64,000 nucleotides of DNA, from the NCBI GenBank assembly GCA_017434885.1, contig JAFSGE010000041.1:33518-97517 (forward strand), read 5' to 3'. The notes under the pieces were generated by a model. The model worked only from the letters and a program-made list of their open reading frames with translations, made no database searches and was not told the origin of the DNA. This DNA is from Lachnospiraceae bacterium. GTDB lineage: Bacteria > Bacillota > Clostridia > Lachnospirales > Lachnospiraceae. A program made the position numbers and the translations under genes. This document shows positions 51,986-60,947 of this stretch, one piece after another (the first letter of the stretch is position 1; every line of letters begins with the position of its first letter).

Positions 51986-53240
51986 GAGAATGCAAAGCAT
52001 TGGAACGTCCGGATATGTTTGCGATTGGGATATCAATAAATCATTGCGAAAATTACAGGAAGCAATTATTGCAAGCATGGATTTGTCCAAAGAAATGAGC
52101 GATGAGGAAATAAAAGAGATTATTGACGGTAAAATACTGGAAGCCGGTAAAACTCATCCGCTTGATTTGGAAGATAAAAAGTATTTGCGAAGGGAGATTT
52201 TTTTCGCGATACGAAAGCTGGGAATTTTGCAGGAGCTGCTTTTGGACCCTGATATTACGGAAATTATGGTGAACGGGACTGATCCTGTTTTCGTGGAAAA
52301 GGAGGGGAAGCTTCTGCAACTGTCCCTGCGGTTTGATTCAAAGGAGAAGCTGGGGCAAGTGATTCAGCAAATTGCTGCTGACGGAAACAAAGTGGTAAAT
52401 GAGTCATCACCCATAGCGGATACCAGATTGCAGGACGGCTCCCGTGTCAATGTGGTTTTAGCGCCTGTGGCGATTAACGGACCGATACTTACCATACGTC
52501 GATTTCCGGAAAGAACCATGACGATGGAAAAACTGATAGGAATGGGCGCGTTGGATGATAAAGTGGCGGTATTTCTGGAGACTGCGGTAAAGGCCGGATA
52601 CAACATTCTCGTGAGCGGTGGGACAGGCTGCGGTAAGACAACTATGCTAAACGTTTTGTCAGGGTTTATCCCTTCTTGTGAAAGAGTAATCAGCATTGAA
52701 GACAGCGCGGAATTAATGCTACAGGGATTGCCAAATCTGGTAAGGCTTGAAGCCAGAAATGCCAATGTGGAAGGTGGTAAAGAAATTACCATCAGAGACT
52801 TATTGAAAACATCCCTTCGAATGAGACCGGACAGAATCATAGTCGGGGAAGTTAGGGGAAAAGAAGCTATCGACATGCTTCAAAGTATGAATGTAGGACA
52901 CAATGCCATGACAACAGTGCATGCAAACAGTACAAAGGACGTGGTCAGCCGGTTGGAAACCATGGTCTTAATGGGAATGGAACTTCCGGTTGGTGCCATT
53001 CGAAGGCAGATAGCTTCCGGTTTTGATTTGATGATTCACTTGGGAAGAGTCAGGGACGGTAGCCGGAAACTGTTGGAAATAGCAGAGCCTTACATTGACA
53101 ATAGCGGAGAAATAGAAATGAATAGCCTGTTCCGGTTTAATGAAACAGGTTTGGAAAAAGAAAGGAGTGTTTTGGGAGAATGGGAAAAAACAGGAGAATC
53201 AATACATGTGGAAAAGCTTATGGCAGCAGGACTGCGATGA
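51978..53240 (+). CDS. Tad pilus assembly ATPase (CpaF/TadA)
   Basis: This secretion ATPase powers pilus extension and retraction at the membrane. N-terminal all-alpha region (1-100), then DPDITEIMVNGTDPVFVEKEG (typical CpaF N-domain, read in two parts), Walker A VSGGTGCGKTTMLN near residue 213, SIEDSAEL Asp box, and RMRPDRIIVGEVRGKEA with TTVHANS His box. All catalytic motifs are intact. AGGAGAAG precedes the ATG. Confidence 0.95.
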   Translation: MNRRMQSIGTSGYVCDWDINKSLRKLQEAIIASMDLSKEMSDEEIKEIIDGKILEAGKTHPLDLEDKKYLRREIFFAIRKLGILQELLLDPDITEIMVNGTDPVFVEKEGKLLQLSLRFDSKEKLGQVIQQIAADGNKVVNESSPIADTRLQDGSRVNVVLAPVAINGPILTIRRFPERTMTMEKLIGMGALDDKVAVFLETAVKAGYNILVSGGTGCGKTTMLNVLSGFIPSCERVISIEDSAELMLQGLPNLVRLEARNANVEGGKEITIRDLLKTSLRMRPDRIIVGEVRGKEAIDMLQSMNVGHNAMTTVHANSTKDVVSRLETMVLMGMELPVGAIRRQIASGFDLMIHLGRVRDGSRKLLEIAEPYIDNSGEIEMNSLFRFNETGLEKERSVLGEWEKTGESIHVEKLMAAGLR

Positions 53241-53970
53241 AATCTTTATTGATATTACCACCAAAGAAAAGGCAAAGCTGGCGGCAGAGAGCGCGATAGT
53301 AATATGTATTTTGAACATGTGCTTTTACAGGAGCCGGTGGGCATTCTTGCCGTTATTGATACCCGGAGTATTTTGCTATCGTGAGTTGAAAAGGGGCTTG
53401 ACTGATAAAAAAAGAGCCGTTGTGAGAGAACAGTTTAAGGAACTGCTGATGCTTGTTGTTGCAGCACAAAGGGCCGGATACAGTATCGAAAATGCTTTTT
53501 TAGGCAGCTATGAGGACTTGAAAGGACTTTACGGGCAGGATAGTCCGGTGTGTAAAATGATTTCGTTTATAGGAAGAGGTCTTTCCAATCGCATTCCGGT
53601 TACGGAATTATGGGAAACTATCGGTAATAAATATCAAATTACGGAGATTATTGAATTTGCGGAAGTTTTTCATATTGCAAAGATGAGTGGAGGGAATATG
53701 GCGGCAATTTTGCAAAACACTGCGGAAATCATTGAACAGAAGGCAGAAACAAAAAAAGAGATTGAAACTTTTTTAAGTGCCAGAAGATTTGAACAGAAAA
53801 TAATGACCGGAATGCCATTTGCATTGATGCTGTATGTGGAAGTAACTTCACCGGGATATTTTGACGGAATGTATCATAATTTATCAGGAATTGTCATTAT
53901 GAGTATCAGCCTTTTTGTTTATTTGCTGGCGTTTTTATGGGGAAAGCGTCTGGCGGAGATAGAAGTGTGA
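53206..53970 (+). CDS. Tad pilus platform protein TadB-like (GspF domain)
   Basis: Membrane platform subunit. ATG 53206 (AGGAG nine bases upstream) gives 254 aa and a 35-bp overlap with the ATPase gene. The T2SS-F/GspF core is visible as QFKELLMLVVAAQRAGYSIE and EFAEVFHIAKMSGGNMAAIL, with flanking hydrophobic helices (residues ~30-65 and ~210-250). It pairs with the TadC-like gene next. Confidence 0.88.
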   Translation: MWKSLWQQDCDEIFIDITTKEKAKLAAESAIVICILNMCFYRSRWAFLPLLIPGVFCYRELKRGLTDKKRAVVREQFKELLMLVVAAQRAGYSIENAFLGSYEDLKGLYGQDSPVCKMISFIGRGLSNRIPVTELWETIGNKYQITEIIEFAEVFHIAKMSGGNMAAILQNTAEIIEQKAETKKEIETFLSARRFEQKIMTGMPFALMLYVEVTSPGYFDGMYHNLSGIVIMSISLFVYLLAFLWGKRLAEIEV

Positions 53971-53985
53971 AAGCGGGTAAAGGAT

Positions 53986-55299
53986 ATGAAGCGGGAGAAG
54001 AAAATATTTTCCGGTACCGATAAAGTAAAGGGTATGTTGGAAAAACTCTATCCGGGTGAAAATATAGAGCAAAAATATAGGAAATATAAATCAAAAAGAG
54101 CAAAGGCGTTTTTTGCATTTCTCTTATTAGGGACAGGTACCTGCATCTGTGTTTATGCAAGCAGCCGCATACAGGGCAGATTGCAGGAGGGAACCCATTT
54201 GTATCGAAATGAATGGGGAGAGGGAAGTTATAAAATAGTTTTAAACGCAAATACGGGGGAAGGTGCCAATGATATTATTTATGAAGTACCGGAACGCGAG
54301 TATACAGACAAGGAACTTATTGAGAAAAAAGAGCGGATAACAGAAATGTTGCCGTACGTCATAAAAGGAGAAAATGAAAGCCTTGCAAGTGTAAGAAGCC
54401 ATCTGTGTCTGCCTGCAAGTGTGGACGATTATCCTTTTGCAATTGTCTGGAAAAGCAGTGATTACGGAAAAATCCGTGCAGACGGGACGGTGGATGTAAG
54501 CGAAGTGGGAGTGGAAGGAGAAGAAGTGACTCTTACAGCGCAGTTGTCTTATGGAGAACAAAAGTGGCAGCAGGATTTTGCGGTGATATTGTTCCCGGAG
54601 CGGGTAAGTAAGGAGCAGGAAGAAAGGGAGTTAATTTTGCAAGCGCTGAAGGAAAGTGATGCGCATAGCGCGCAGCAAAGCAGATGGTATCTGCCGGTCA
54701 CAGTGGGAGATGAAACGGTAATATGGAAGGAGAACATACCAAAAGCAGGATTGGAATTTCTTTTTCTGGGAATAGCAGGGGCAGTGATGATCGTATTTGC
54801 CATGAACAATGATTTGCAAAATAAAATCAGAAAAAGGGAAAAGGAGCTGACGGAGAGATATCCTGAATTTGTGAGTAAATTACAGCTTTACATAGGAGCA
54901 GGATTGAGTATACGCAATGCTTTTTTGCGAATCGGCGGCGAATACAAAGCCAAGAAGCAGAAATTTGGGAAAAAATCATTTTTGTATGAAGAGGTATTGA
55001 TAGCCTGCTATCAGTTTTCTAATGGAAGAGCGGAGGAAGAAGTGTACCGGAAGTTTGCAAAACGGTGTGATGAAATTCATTATCGGAAACTTATTTTTTT
55101 GCTGATTGCGTGTAACAGACAGGGAAATCAGGATATTTTAAAGCAGCTTGCAAAAGAAAGCTGTGATGCATGGGAAGAAAAGCGTAGCAGCGCCAAAAAA
55201 CGGGGAGAAGAAGCGGGGACAAAATTGCTCTTTCCAATGATGTTGATGCTGCTGGTAGTTATGATTCTGATACTGATACCGGTATATACAGGATTTTAA
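53986..55299 (+). CDS. TadC-like platform protein with inserted Ig-like extracellular domain
   Basis: 437 aa. A cytoplasmic N-terminus, first membrane helix (about 39-60), and then ~190 residues that should lie outside. This contains FAIVWKSSDYGKIRADGTVD and GEEVTLTAQLSYGEQKW, the pattern of atrophied bacterial immunoglobulin-like domains. Next come a helix (about 255-273), the GspF-type helices with YPEFVSKLQLYIGAGLSIRN, and a last helix (about 415-436). Ordinary TadC proteins lack the Ig-like insert. It probably faces the cell wall around the base of the pilus. The gene is 15 bp after tadB. Confidence 0.82.
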   Translation: MKREKKIFSGTDKVKGMLEKLYPGENIEQKYRKYKSKRAKAFFAFLLLGTGTCICVYASSRIQGRLQEGTHLYRNEWGEGSYKIVLNANTGEGANDIIYEVPEREYTDKELIEKKERITEMLPYVIKGENESLASVRSHLCLPASVDDYPFAIVWKSSDYGKIRADGTVDVSEVGVEGEEVTLTAQLSYGEQKWQQDFAVILFPERVSKEQEERELILQALKESDAHSAQQSRWYLPVTVGDETVIWKENIPKAGLEFLFLGIAGAVMIVFAMNNDLQNKIRKREKELTERYPEFVSKLQLYIGAGLSIRNAFLRIGGEYKAKKQKFGKKSFLYEEVLIACYQFSNGRAEEEVYRKFAKRCDEIHYRKLIFLLIACNRQGNQDILKQLAKESCDAWEEKRSSAKKRGEEAGTKLLFPMMLMLLVVMILILIPVYTGF

Positions 55300-55330
55300 A
55301 CAAGGGTTTAAGCAAAGGGAGGAAAAAAGG

Positions 55331-55507
55331 ATGAAGAAAACATTTGTGCATTTTCGAAAAAACAATAAAGGAATGGGAACTGTAGAAATTATTTTAATTA
55401 TTGTGGTTTTAATCGGTTTGGTGTTGATTTTTAAAACACAGATACAAGAACTGGTGAGCACTGTTTTTGAAAAAATTTCGGTGGACAGTTCCGCTATTTT
55501 GGCGTGA
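55331..55507 (+). CDS. Flp-type major prepilin (58 aa)
   Basis: The sequence has basic leader MKKTFVHFRKNNKG, then MGTVEIILIIVVLIGLVLIF, a class III/type IV pilin pattern: cleavage after G14, Glu at +5 and a hydrophobic assembly helix. A short polar tail ends SSAILA. Length and operon position, between the platform genes and the pseudopilins, fit the Flp pilin. AGGAAAAAAGG precedes the ATG. The stop codon overlaps the start of the following gene (TGATG). It is short enough to be missed by automatic annotation. Confidence 0.85.
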   Translation: MKKTFVHFRKNNKGMGTVEIILIIVVLIGLVLIFKTQIQELVSTVFEKISVDSSAILA

Positions 55508-56883
55508 TGAAGGGTAGTATTACAGTGTTTCTTTCCCTGTCGCTTTCTGTTCTTATTATGTTTGTTTTACTGCTTACCGGTTATGCAATCAGAAATGCGG
55601 GGAAGGTCCGGTTTGAAGGAGCAATGGATTTGGCAATGAATTCTGTTCTGGGTGAATTTCATGTAAAGCTTCATGAACGGTACGGGTTGCTGTATGTGGA
55701 TTTGTCTTATCTGGAAAAAATGCCTTCCGTGAAAAATATGGAGGAGAGACTGGAGCATTACATGTGTAAAAATATGGACGGCAAAAGGGACAATGCAGCC
55801 TGGGGGATTTTGGACTTGGAGCAGGTGCAGATAGTGGAAATTGTGACAGCAGCACAGGGAAACGGAAATACTTTAAAAGCACAGGCCGTATCTTTCCGGC
55901 AGGATAGCGGAAAGGGTGAAACCGTGACATATGGAAAAGCCTTAGGAGATGGAGTAGTAATAACGCCCGGGAAGGAATTGGATAATTGGTCAGCACTGAT
56001 GGAAGAGATTTCAGGTATGGAACTGCCTGTTAAACTAAATGAAAAGGGAAAGTGGGAAGAAGTACCTTTGTCTAATCCGGCAGACAGTGTTTTTGCACTG
56101 ACAGGCAGTGATGTTTTGTATTTGTGTAAAGCTGATGTAAACAGCATTGGTGTGGGAACGATACAGTCGGAAGCTTATTTATCGGGAAGAGAAATAAAAA
56201 ATATGGCAGAGGCAGAAATGAAGCAGGCTGATACGGCAGTGTTTACGGAATATCTGTTTGATAAGATGGGCAATTACGGACGGGAGAGAGAAGATAGCTT
56301 TTTGCAGTGCCAACTGGAGTATGTTGCCATGGGTGAGAGGTCTGATTATGAAAATATTAAAGCGGTTACAGAGAAGCTTTTAATATGGCGATTTGCTGTG
56401 AATACAGCTTATGCTTTTTCCGATGCAGATTTGTATCGTCAGGCAATGGATGTTGCAAAGCAGCTTGAAGCGGTGGCACTGGATGAGAGTTTTTGTGTTC
56501 CGGTTACCAAAAGTATCCTTTATGCCTGCGCCTATTTGGAAAGCATTGCCGAAGTACAATCCCTGTTACAGGGAGGAAAAGCAGAAAATGCAAAAACCGG
56601 ATTTTATACCGGAATAGAACAGGTAATGTCGTGTACGGTTTTGCAGATAAGCGGACAGTCAGGTTACAGCTATGAAGAGTATTTATTCTGTCTTATCATG
56701 CAGCTTTCGGAGGAAAAGAGAAATTTACGCAGCATGGATATTATGGAAATGGATATCCGCTATCTTACGGGAAATATGTATTTTTCCATGGATTGGTGCG
56801 CAGAGCGCTTTACGGCAAAAGCGTCTGCATCAGAGAAATCAGGAAAAATTTATGATCTGGAAAGATGCTATGGGTATTATTAA
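55507..56883 (+). CDS. DUF5702 protein, TadE/TadG-like pilus component
   Basis: MKGSITVFLSLSLSVLIMFV carries a single N-terminal membrane helix preceded by a short basic stretch, then a large extracellular region beginning ERYGLLYVDLSYLEK, characteristic of DUF5702. These proteins occupy the TadG position in clostridial Tad operons. The protein probably caps or anchors the pilus. Start ATG 55507 overlaps the prepilin stop. 458 aa, with few Cys. Confidence 0.82.
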   Translation: MKGSITVFLSLSLSVLIMFVLLLTGYAIRNAGKVRFEGAMDLAMNSVLGEFHVKLHERYGLLYVDLSYLEKMPSVKNMEERLEHYMCKNMDGKRDNAAWGILDLEQVQIVEIVTAAQGNGNTLKAQAVSFRQDSGKGETVTYGKALGDGVVITPGKELDNWSALMEEISGMELPVKLNEKGKWEEVPLSNPADSVFALTGSDVLYLCKADVNSIGVGTIQSEAYLSGREIKNMAEAEMKQADTAVFTEYLFDKMGNYGREREDSFLQCQLEYVAMGERSDYENIKAVTEKLLIWRFAVNTAYAFSDADLYRQAMDVAKQLEAVALDESFCVPVTKSILYACAYLESIAEVQSLLQGGKAENAKTGFYTGIEQVMSCTVLQISGQSGYSYEEYLFCLIMQLSEEKRNLRSMDIMEMDIRYLTGNMYFSMDWCAERFTAKASASEKSGKIYDLERCYGYY

Positions 56884-56894
56884 TGCCGGGAAAG

Positions 56895-57002
56895 GAGGAG
56901 AAAAAGGATGCTCTCTCGGTTAATCATAACAATTTGTCAACAGGTCAGCAGAATGACCCTTTCTCTCATCGTGCCATACAAGAGAGCATCTTTTTTCTCC
57001 TC
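56895..57002. repeat. 22-bp inverted repeat with structured loop inside the Tad operon
   Basis: The left arm 56895-56916 (begins GAGGAGAAAAAGG, ends GCTCTCT) and right arm 56981-57002 (begins AGAGAGCATC, ends CTCCTC) are complementary at 21 of 22 positions. The 64-base loop contains GGTCA-GCAGAA-TGACC. TTTTT follows the right arm. It could be an attenuator/terminator splitting the operon or a small inserted element. It includes the ATG of the next gene at 56908. Confidence 0.7.
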
Positions 57003-57708
57003 TTTTTATCAAAGAAACAGTGGTAAAGAAAATGTGTTGCAAAAAAGGATGAAAGCTTCACTTACGGTGGAGGCAACTATGGTAGTACCGCTATTTTTGT
57101 TTTTGATGATGACGCTTTTATATATGTTGGAGATAGTCCGGATACAAAGTGATTATTGGGAAAAACTGCATGGTCAGGTAACGGAGCAATGTTTTGCAAA
57201 ATATGAAACTGTGTATGGGAAACAGGAGAAAGCAGATATGGGAACTGACAGAGAAGGTGATGGAAATGTTTTCGTGGAAATTACCTATGAGATTCCCTCT
57301 TTTATCGGCTTTTTACCGATAGAAAGCAGAGTGTTTACAGAAGCTTGTTTCGGTCATGGGTTTGTGGGATACCGAAAGCAGGATGTACAATGGGACGGGC
57401 AGCAGACAGAGATATATGTTTATGTAACTCCAAACGGGGAAAAGTATCATTTTTCAGAGAATTGTACTTATCTTAAAGTGGTAGTTTATGCGGCAGAAAG
57501 CCAAAAGATAGGAGATTTGCGTAATGCATCGGGAGAAATATATTATCCTTGTAACTTTTGCCATTCTGCAAAGGGAGGTCTTGTGTATTATACAACATGG
57601 GGAAATCGCTATCATGCACAGTCTGATTGTTCGGCGCTGAAACATACAGTATTGATAATACCGTTATCACAGGCGAATGGACGAAGCGCATGTAGCAAAT
57701 GTGGATAG
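56908..57708 (+). CDS. TadE-like pseudopilin with two C-terminal Cys-rich repeats
   Basis: The recognisable protein begins RMKASLTVEATMVVPLFLFL, a TadE pseudopilin signature and membrane helix. C-terminally two similar modules follow: VTPNGEKYHFSENCTYLKVV with PCNFC, and TTWGNRYHAQSDCSALKHTV with CSKCG. Each has a YH-x-x-x-x-C plus CxxC arrangement that may bind zinc or form disulfides. The ATG at 56908 has AAAGGAGG but lies inside a 22-bp inverted repeat. The true start could be the GTG at 57034 or ATG at 57050, just before the conserved helix. Confidence 0.78.
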   Translation: MLSRLIITICQQVSRMTLSLIVPYKRASFFSSFYQRNSGKENVLQKRMKASLTVEATMVVPLFLFLMMTLLYMLEIVRIQSDYWEKLHGQVTEQCFAKYETVYGKQEKADMGTDREGDGNVFVEITYEIPSFIGFLPIESRVFTEACFGHGFVGYRKQDVQWDGQQTEIYVYVTPNGEKYHFSENCTYLKVVVYAAESQKIGDLRNASGEIYYPCNFCHSAKGGLVYYTTWGNRYHAQSDCSALKHTVLIIPLSQANGRSACSKCG

Positions 57709-57720
57709 AAAGGGGAAGAC

Positions 57721-58143
57721 ATGTGTGAAAAGATGAGATATGTTGCAGCATTGATGACGCTGGCTTTTTTATCTGCAGAGGATATTAAGAAACGGGAGAT
57801 TCCGTTGTGGATGTTATTTGCATCGGGAAGTGTTGCACTCTTAAAATTCCTTGCAAACGGTTCGTTTTCTTGGTTTGAACTATTTGAAAGCTGTCTGCCC
57901 GGAACTATACTATACTTCCTTGCATTTGTGACAAAAGGAGAAATTGGAAGCGGAGATGGCGCGACAATAGTAGTGTTGGGATTATGGACATGCGCAGGAT
58001 TTGCTTTTTGGACTTTATGCATCGGCATTTTGCTTGCCGGATTAGGAGGAGTGTTTGTTTTATTGCTCAAAAAGGAAAAGAGGGAGTTGCCTCTGATACC
58101 GTTTTTTCTGATTTCCATGGAGGTGATGTTGGGATATGCGTAA
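57721..58143 (+). CDS. Prepilin peptidase (TadV/CpaA, A24 aspartic family)
   Basis: A polytopic membrane protein of 140 aa with both catalytic Asp motifs: LSAEDIKKREIPLW (first Asp after the first helix) and GEIGSGDGATIVVLG (GxGD). It cleaves the Flp prepilin and pseudopilins after Gly. Thirteen bases separate it from the TadE-like gene, and it overlaps the next gene by 8 bp. Confidence 0.92.
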   Translation: MCEKMRYVAALMTLAFLSAEDIKKREIPLWMLFASGSVALLKFLANGSFSWFELFESCLPGTILYFLAFVTKGEIGSGDGATIVVLGLWTCAGFAFWTLCIGILLAGLGGVFVLLLKKEKRELPLIPFFLISMEVMLGYA

Positions 58144-58567
58144 ATGCTTAAGAGGATATATTACAGTGGAGGCATCTTATCTGATGCCGATTGTTCTGAT
58201 TATTTATTGTACTCTGATTATGGGCGGCTTTTATTTGTATGACAGATGTGTCATATCACAGGATGCGTTTTTGCTGGCGCTGCGAGGAAGCCGGTTTACA
58301 TTTGCATCATCTCATTACGGAGAAGTGATTTATGGAGAAGAGTATGAAAACACCTACACAGAAAATTATATAAAAGAACGATTAAATCATAAGGCAAAAG
58401 GTTATCCGTTTTTGAATGCTGAAATACTTAATGCAGAAAGGAATAAAGAAGCGGTGCAGGTTTCCGTTTCCGGCTTTCACGGAACCTTAAGTGTGTCAAA
58501 AAATGTAAAAGTACAAAATCCCATGCAAAAAGTAAAGGAAGTGAGGAGAATAAAGAATGGAAGTTAA
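58136..58567 (+). CDS. TadE-like minor pilin
   Basis: RGYITVEASYLMPIVLIIYC is a TadE N-terminal helix with its cleavage-site Gly, followed by a ~100-aa globular region and a basic C-terminus. 143 aa. It overlaps genes on both sides (8 and 11 bp), so its translation is coupled to the prepilin peptidase that should process it. Confidence 0.85.
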   Translation: MRKCLRGYITVEASYLMPIVLIIYCTLIMGGFYLYDRCVISQDAFLLALRGSRFTFASSHYGEVIYGEEYENTYTENYIKERLNHKAKGYPFLNAEILNAERNKEAVQVSVSGFHGTLSVSKNVKVQNPMQKVKEVRRIKNGS

Positions 58568-59861
58568 ATATTACAAAAATCTGAGGCAGAATTATTTAAT
58601 CATTAAAAATACAGAGTCATCTGTAAATCAGTATCAGTGCAGAATGATTACGGAGAATGAAATATATGGATTACTTCCTTGTCAGGAAAGGCATATCAAC
58701 GGAGAAATGTTGCTTTATTATGAAATTACATCAAAACAAAGTATTGCCAGTTTATATGAATGCGGCGGAATCGGAATGAAACAGCTCACTAATTTATTCG
58801 TTAATTTGAAAATGACGTGGAATAAAATGACGGAGTTTTTATTAGAAGAAAAATGCCTTTTACTGAAACCGGAATATATATTTTATGATTTGGAAAGCGG
58901 GGAAATTTCCTTTCTTTACTATCCTTTTGAACCGGAAGAGAATTATATGCAGAGATTACTTGAATTTTTAACGGAGAAGGTACAAAGTGATGATGACCGA
59001 GCGGTGGATATCTGCTATAAAATGCTTGACCTGGTAGAAAAAGAACAATTCGTAATGGATGAAGTTTTGCAATGGTTTGAGCAGGACGCAGACTGTGAAG
59101 CTGTAAATGAAGAGCCGCAGGAAGAGAAAGAAGACTTTGAGGATGAGAGTTTGCGTTATAATCGGCATGATGATTTCATACAGGAGATAAAAGACCCGCC
59201 AATTGCATGGTTTGCTACAGAGACAGGGTATAAGGTGCTAAAAGCAGTATTTGTTTTGGCGCTGGGTATTGCGGGAGCTTGTGGGTATATCAGCCGAATG
59301 TATGAAATGACAAAAGGGAGAGAAGCTTGCTTATTTGCAGGTTTTGCGATTAGCGGATTGTTACTTCTTCTTAGCGCGGGACTATGGATATATGTGTGTT
59401 TGTTGCGAAAGAAAGAGATGCGGATGAACAGGGCAAAGAGGCGATATCAGGAAATAAGAAATAACTGGGAAGAGAGTCATGATTTGTATCAGGCAGTCAC
59501 CAAAGAAAGATATGGTGATAAAGCACCTTTTTGCGGTGAGACAGTGTTTATTCCGTGGACGGAAAATTGTGAATACAAATTGTATGGAGTAGGAAAAGGA
59601 AACAAAAATCATATTGATTTAAGTCAACTACCTGTTGTTGTAGGGAAACTTGCAGGAAGTGTGGATATGGTAATTGGCGATGCAAGTATAAGCCGAAGGC
59701 ATGTAAAGTTTTCCAGACAAAACGGCAAAGTCTGTATGACAGATTTGAATTCTACCAACGGAACTTTTAAAAACGGGGTGCGTATGGAACCGAATACTTC
59801 TGAACTGTTAGAGCCGGGAGATGAAATCCGTCTCGGAAAATTAAAATTTATTTACAGATAA
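58557..59861 (+). CDS. DUF6382-FHA domain membrane protein of the Tad locus
   Basis: Cytoplasmic N-terminal DUF6382-like domain (about 1-180, YLIIKNTESSVNQYQCRMIT), acidic linker, two membrane helices (about 224-245 and 258-285), then a C-terminal FHA domain with MVIGDASISRRHVKF and TDLNSTNGTFKNGVRM, the phosphothreonine-binding signature (S-x-x-H, NG). Both terminal domains should be cytoplasmic. FHA implies control by Thr phosphorylation, comparable to FHA proteins in secretion systems. Last gene of the pilus operon. Confidence 0.85.
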   Translation: MEVKYYKNLRQNYLIIKNTESSVNQYQCRMITENEIYGLLPCQERHINGEMLLYYEITSKQSIASLYECGGIGMKQLTNLFVNLKMTWNKMTEFLLEEKCLLLKPEYIFYDLESGEISFLYYPFEPEENYMQRLLEFLTEKVQSDDDRAVDICYKMLDLVEKEQFVMDEVLQWFEQDADCEAVNEEPQEEKEDFEDESLRYNRHDDFIQEIKDPPIAWFATETGYKVLKAVFVLALGIAGACGYISRMYEMTKGREACLFAGFAISGLLLLLSAGLWIYVCLLRKKEMRMNRAKRRYQEIRNNWEESHDLYQAVTKERYGDKAPFCGETVFIPWTENCEYKLYGVGKGNKNHIDLSQLPVVVGKLAGSVDMVIGDASISRRHVKFSRQNGKVCMTDLNSTNGTFKNGVRMEPNTSELLEPGDEIRLGKLKFIYR

Positions 59862-59919
59862 TCAAATCCGCTTTATACTTAAAGTAATTGTTTGAAAGCA
59901 GTCAGAGAGGATAGTAGAT

Positions 59920-60933
59920 ATGAAAGTATGTATTTATTATGGCGGACGAGGGTTGATAGATGATCCTACACTCTATGTAATTAACAGAATGCAGGAAGTT
60001 TTGCAGGAATTGCATGTGGTGGTGGAACGATTTAATCTGCATGAACTGAAAAACAGTATTACTACCTTGCCGCAAACATTGAAGGAGGCAGATGGAATTA
60101 TTCTGGCAACTACGGTAGAATGGTTCGGTATTGGCGGATATATGCAGCAGTTTCTGGATGCGTGCTGGTTATACGGAGATAAAGAAAAGATTGCCCAGAT
60201 ATATATGTGTCCGGTGGTAATGTCCACAACTTATGGAGAAAGAGAAGGAAAGCTCAGCCTTTCCAATGCATGGGAAATTCTCGGCGGATTGCCTTGTAGC
60301 GGTATTTGCGGATACATTGCAGATACAACTGTATTTGAAGGAAACGAAGATTATTACAAGATAATCGAGAAAAAAACAGAAAACTTATATCGTACCATTA
60401 ATCAGAAGATGCCCAGTCTTCCCGCAAGTAATCAGGCAGTTAAAAAAATGGTGTCGATTACGCCCAATATTGATCTGACTCCTCAGGAGACAGAGCAATT
60501 GTCCAGATATGCGTCTGATGACAGTTATGTCAGAAGGCAAAAAGAAGATATTCAGGAATTGACAAGCCTGTTTAGAGATATGATGGGAAGCAGTGAACCG
60601 GAAGAAGGCGGAGAAGAGGAATATGTAAAGGAATTTCAGAGTCACTTTACGCCACAGCCCGGATTTAAGGCAATTTATAAGATTCAGATAGAAGGAAAAA
60701 GAAAACCTTTTGTAATAGAGGTAAATGGACCGGAAAGTAAATGCTACTATGGTAATGTAAGCTTTTGTGATGTGGAAATACAAATCAGCAAAGAAACCAT
60801 GGATGATATTATTTTTGCCCGTATGACATTCCAAAGAGCATTTATGGGCGGTGCCATGAAGATGAAAGGTGACTTTAAGGTTCTCAGGACATTGGATCAG
60901 ATTTATGCATTTATGGAAAAAACAATATTATAG
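59920..60933 (+). CDS. Flavodoxin-like NADPH-dependent FMN reductase fused to SCP2-like domain
   Basis: Residues 1-180 are flavodoxin-like (KVCIYYGGRGL, LKEADGIILATTVEWFGIGG, CPVVMSTTYGEREG), probably binding FMN. A linker leads to residues about 240-335 (GFKAIYKIQIEGKRKPFVIE, FARMTFQRAFMGGAMKMKGD, then LDQIYAFMEKTIL), a sterol-carrier-protein-2-like lipid-binding domain. The combination suggests redox chemistry on a bound hydrophobic molecule; no substrate is known. Monocistronic-looking, 58 bp after the Tad operon; 14 bp before the HIT gene. Confidence 0.78.
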   Translation: MKVCIYYGGRGLIDDPTLYVINRMQEVLQELHVVVERFNLHELKNSITTLPQTLKEADGIILATTVEWFGIGGYMQQFLDACWLYGDKEKIAQIYMCPVVMSTTYGEREGKLSLSNAWEILGGLPCSGICGYIADTTVFEGNEDYYKIIEKKTENLYRTINQKMPSLPASNQAVKKMVSITPNIDLTPQETEQLSRYASDDSYVRRQKEDIQELTSLFRDMMGSSEPEEGGEEEYVKEFQSHFTPQPGFKAIYKIQIEGKRKPFVIEVNGPESKCYYGNVSFCDVEIQISKETMDDIIFARMTFQRAFMGGAMKMKGDFKVLRTLDQIYAFMEKTIL

Positions 60934-60947
60934 TAGGGAGAAAGAGA

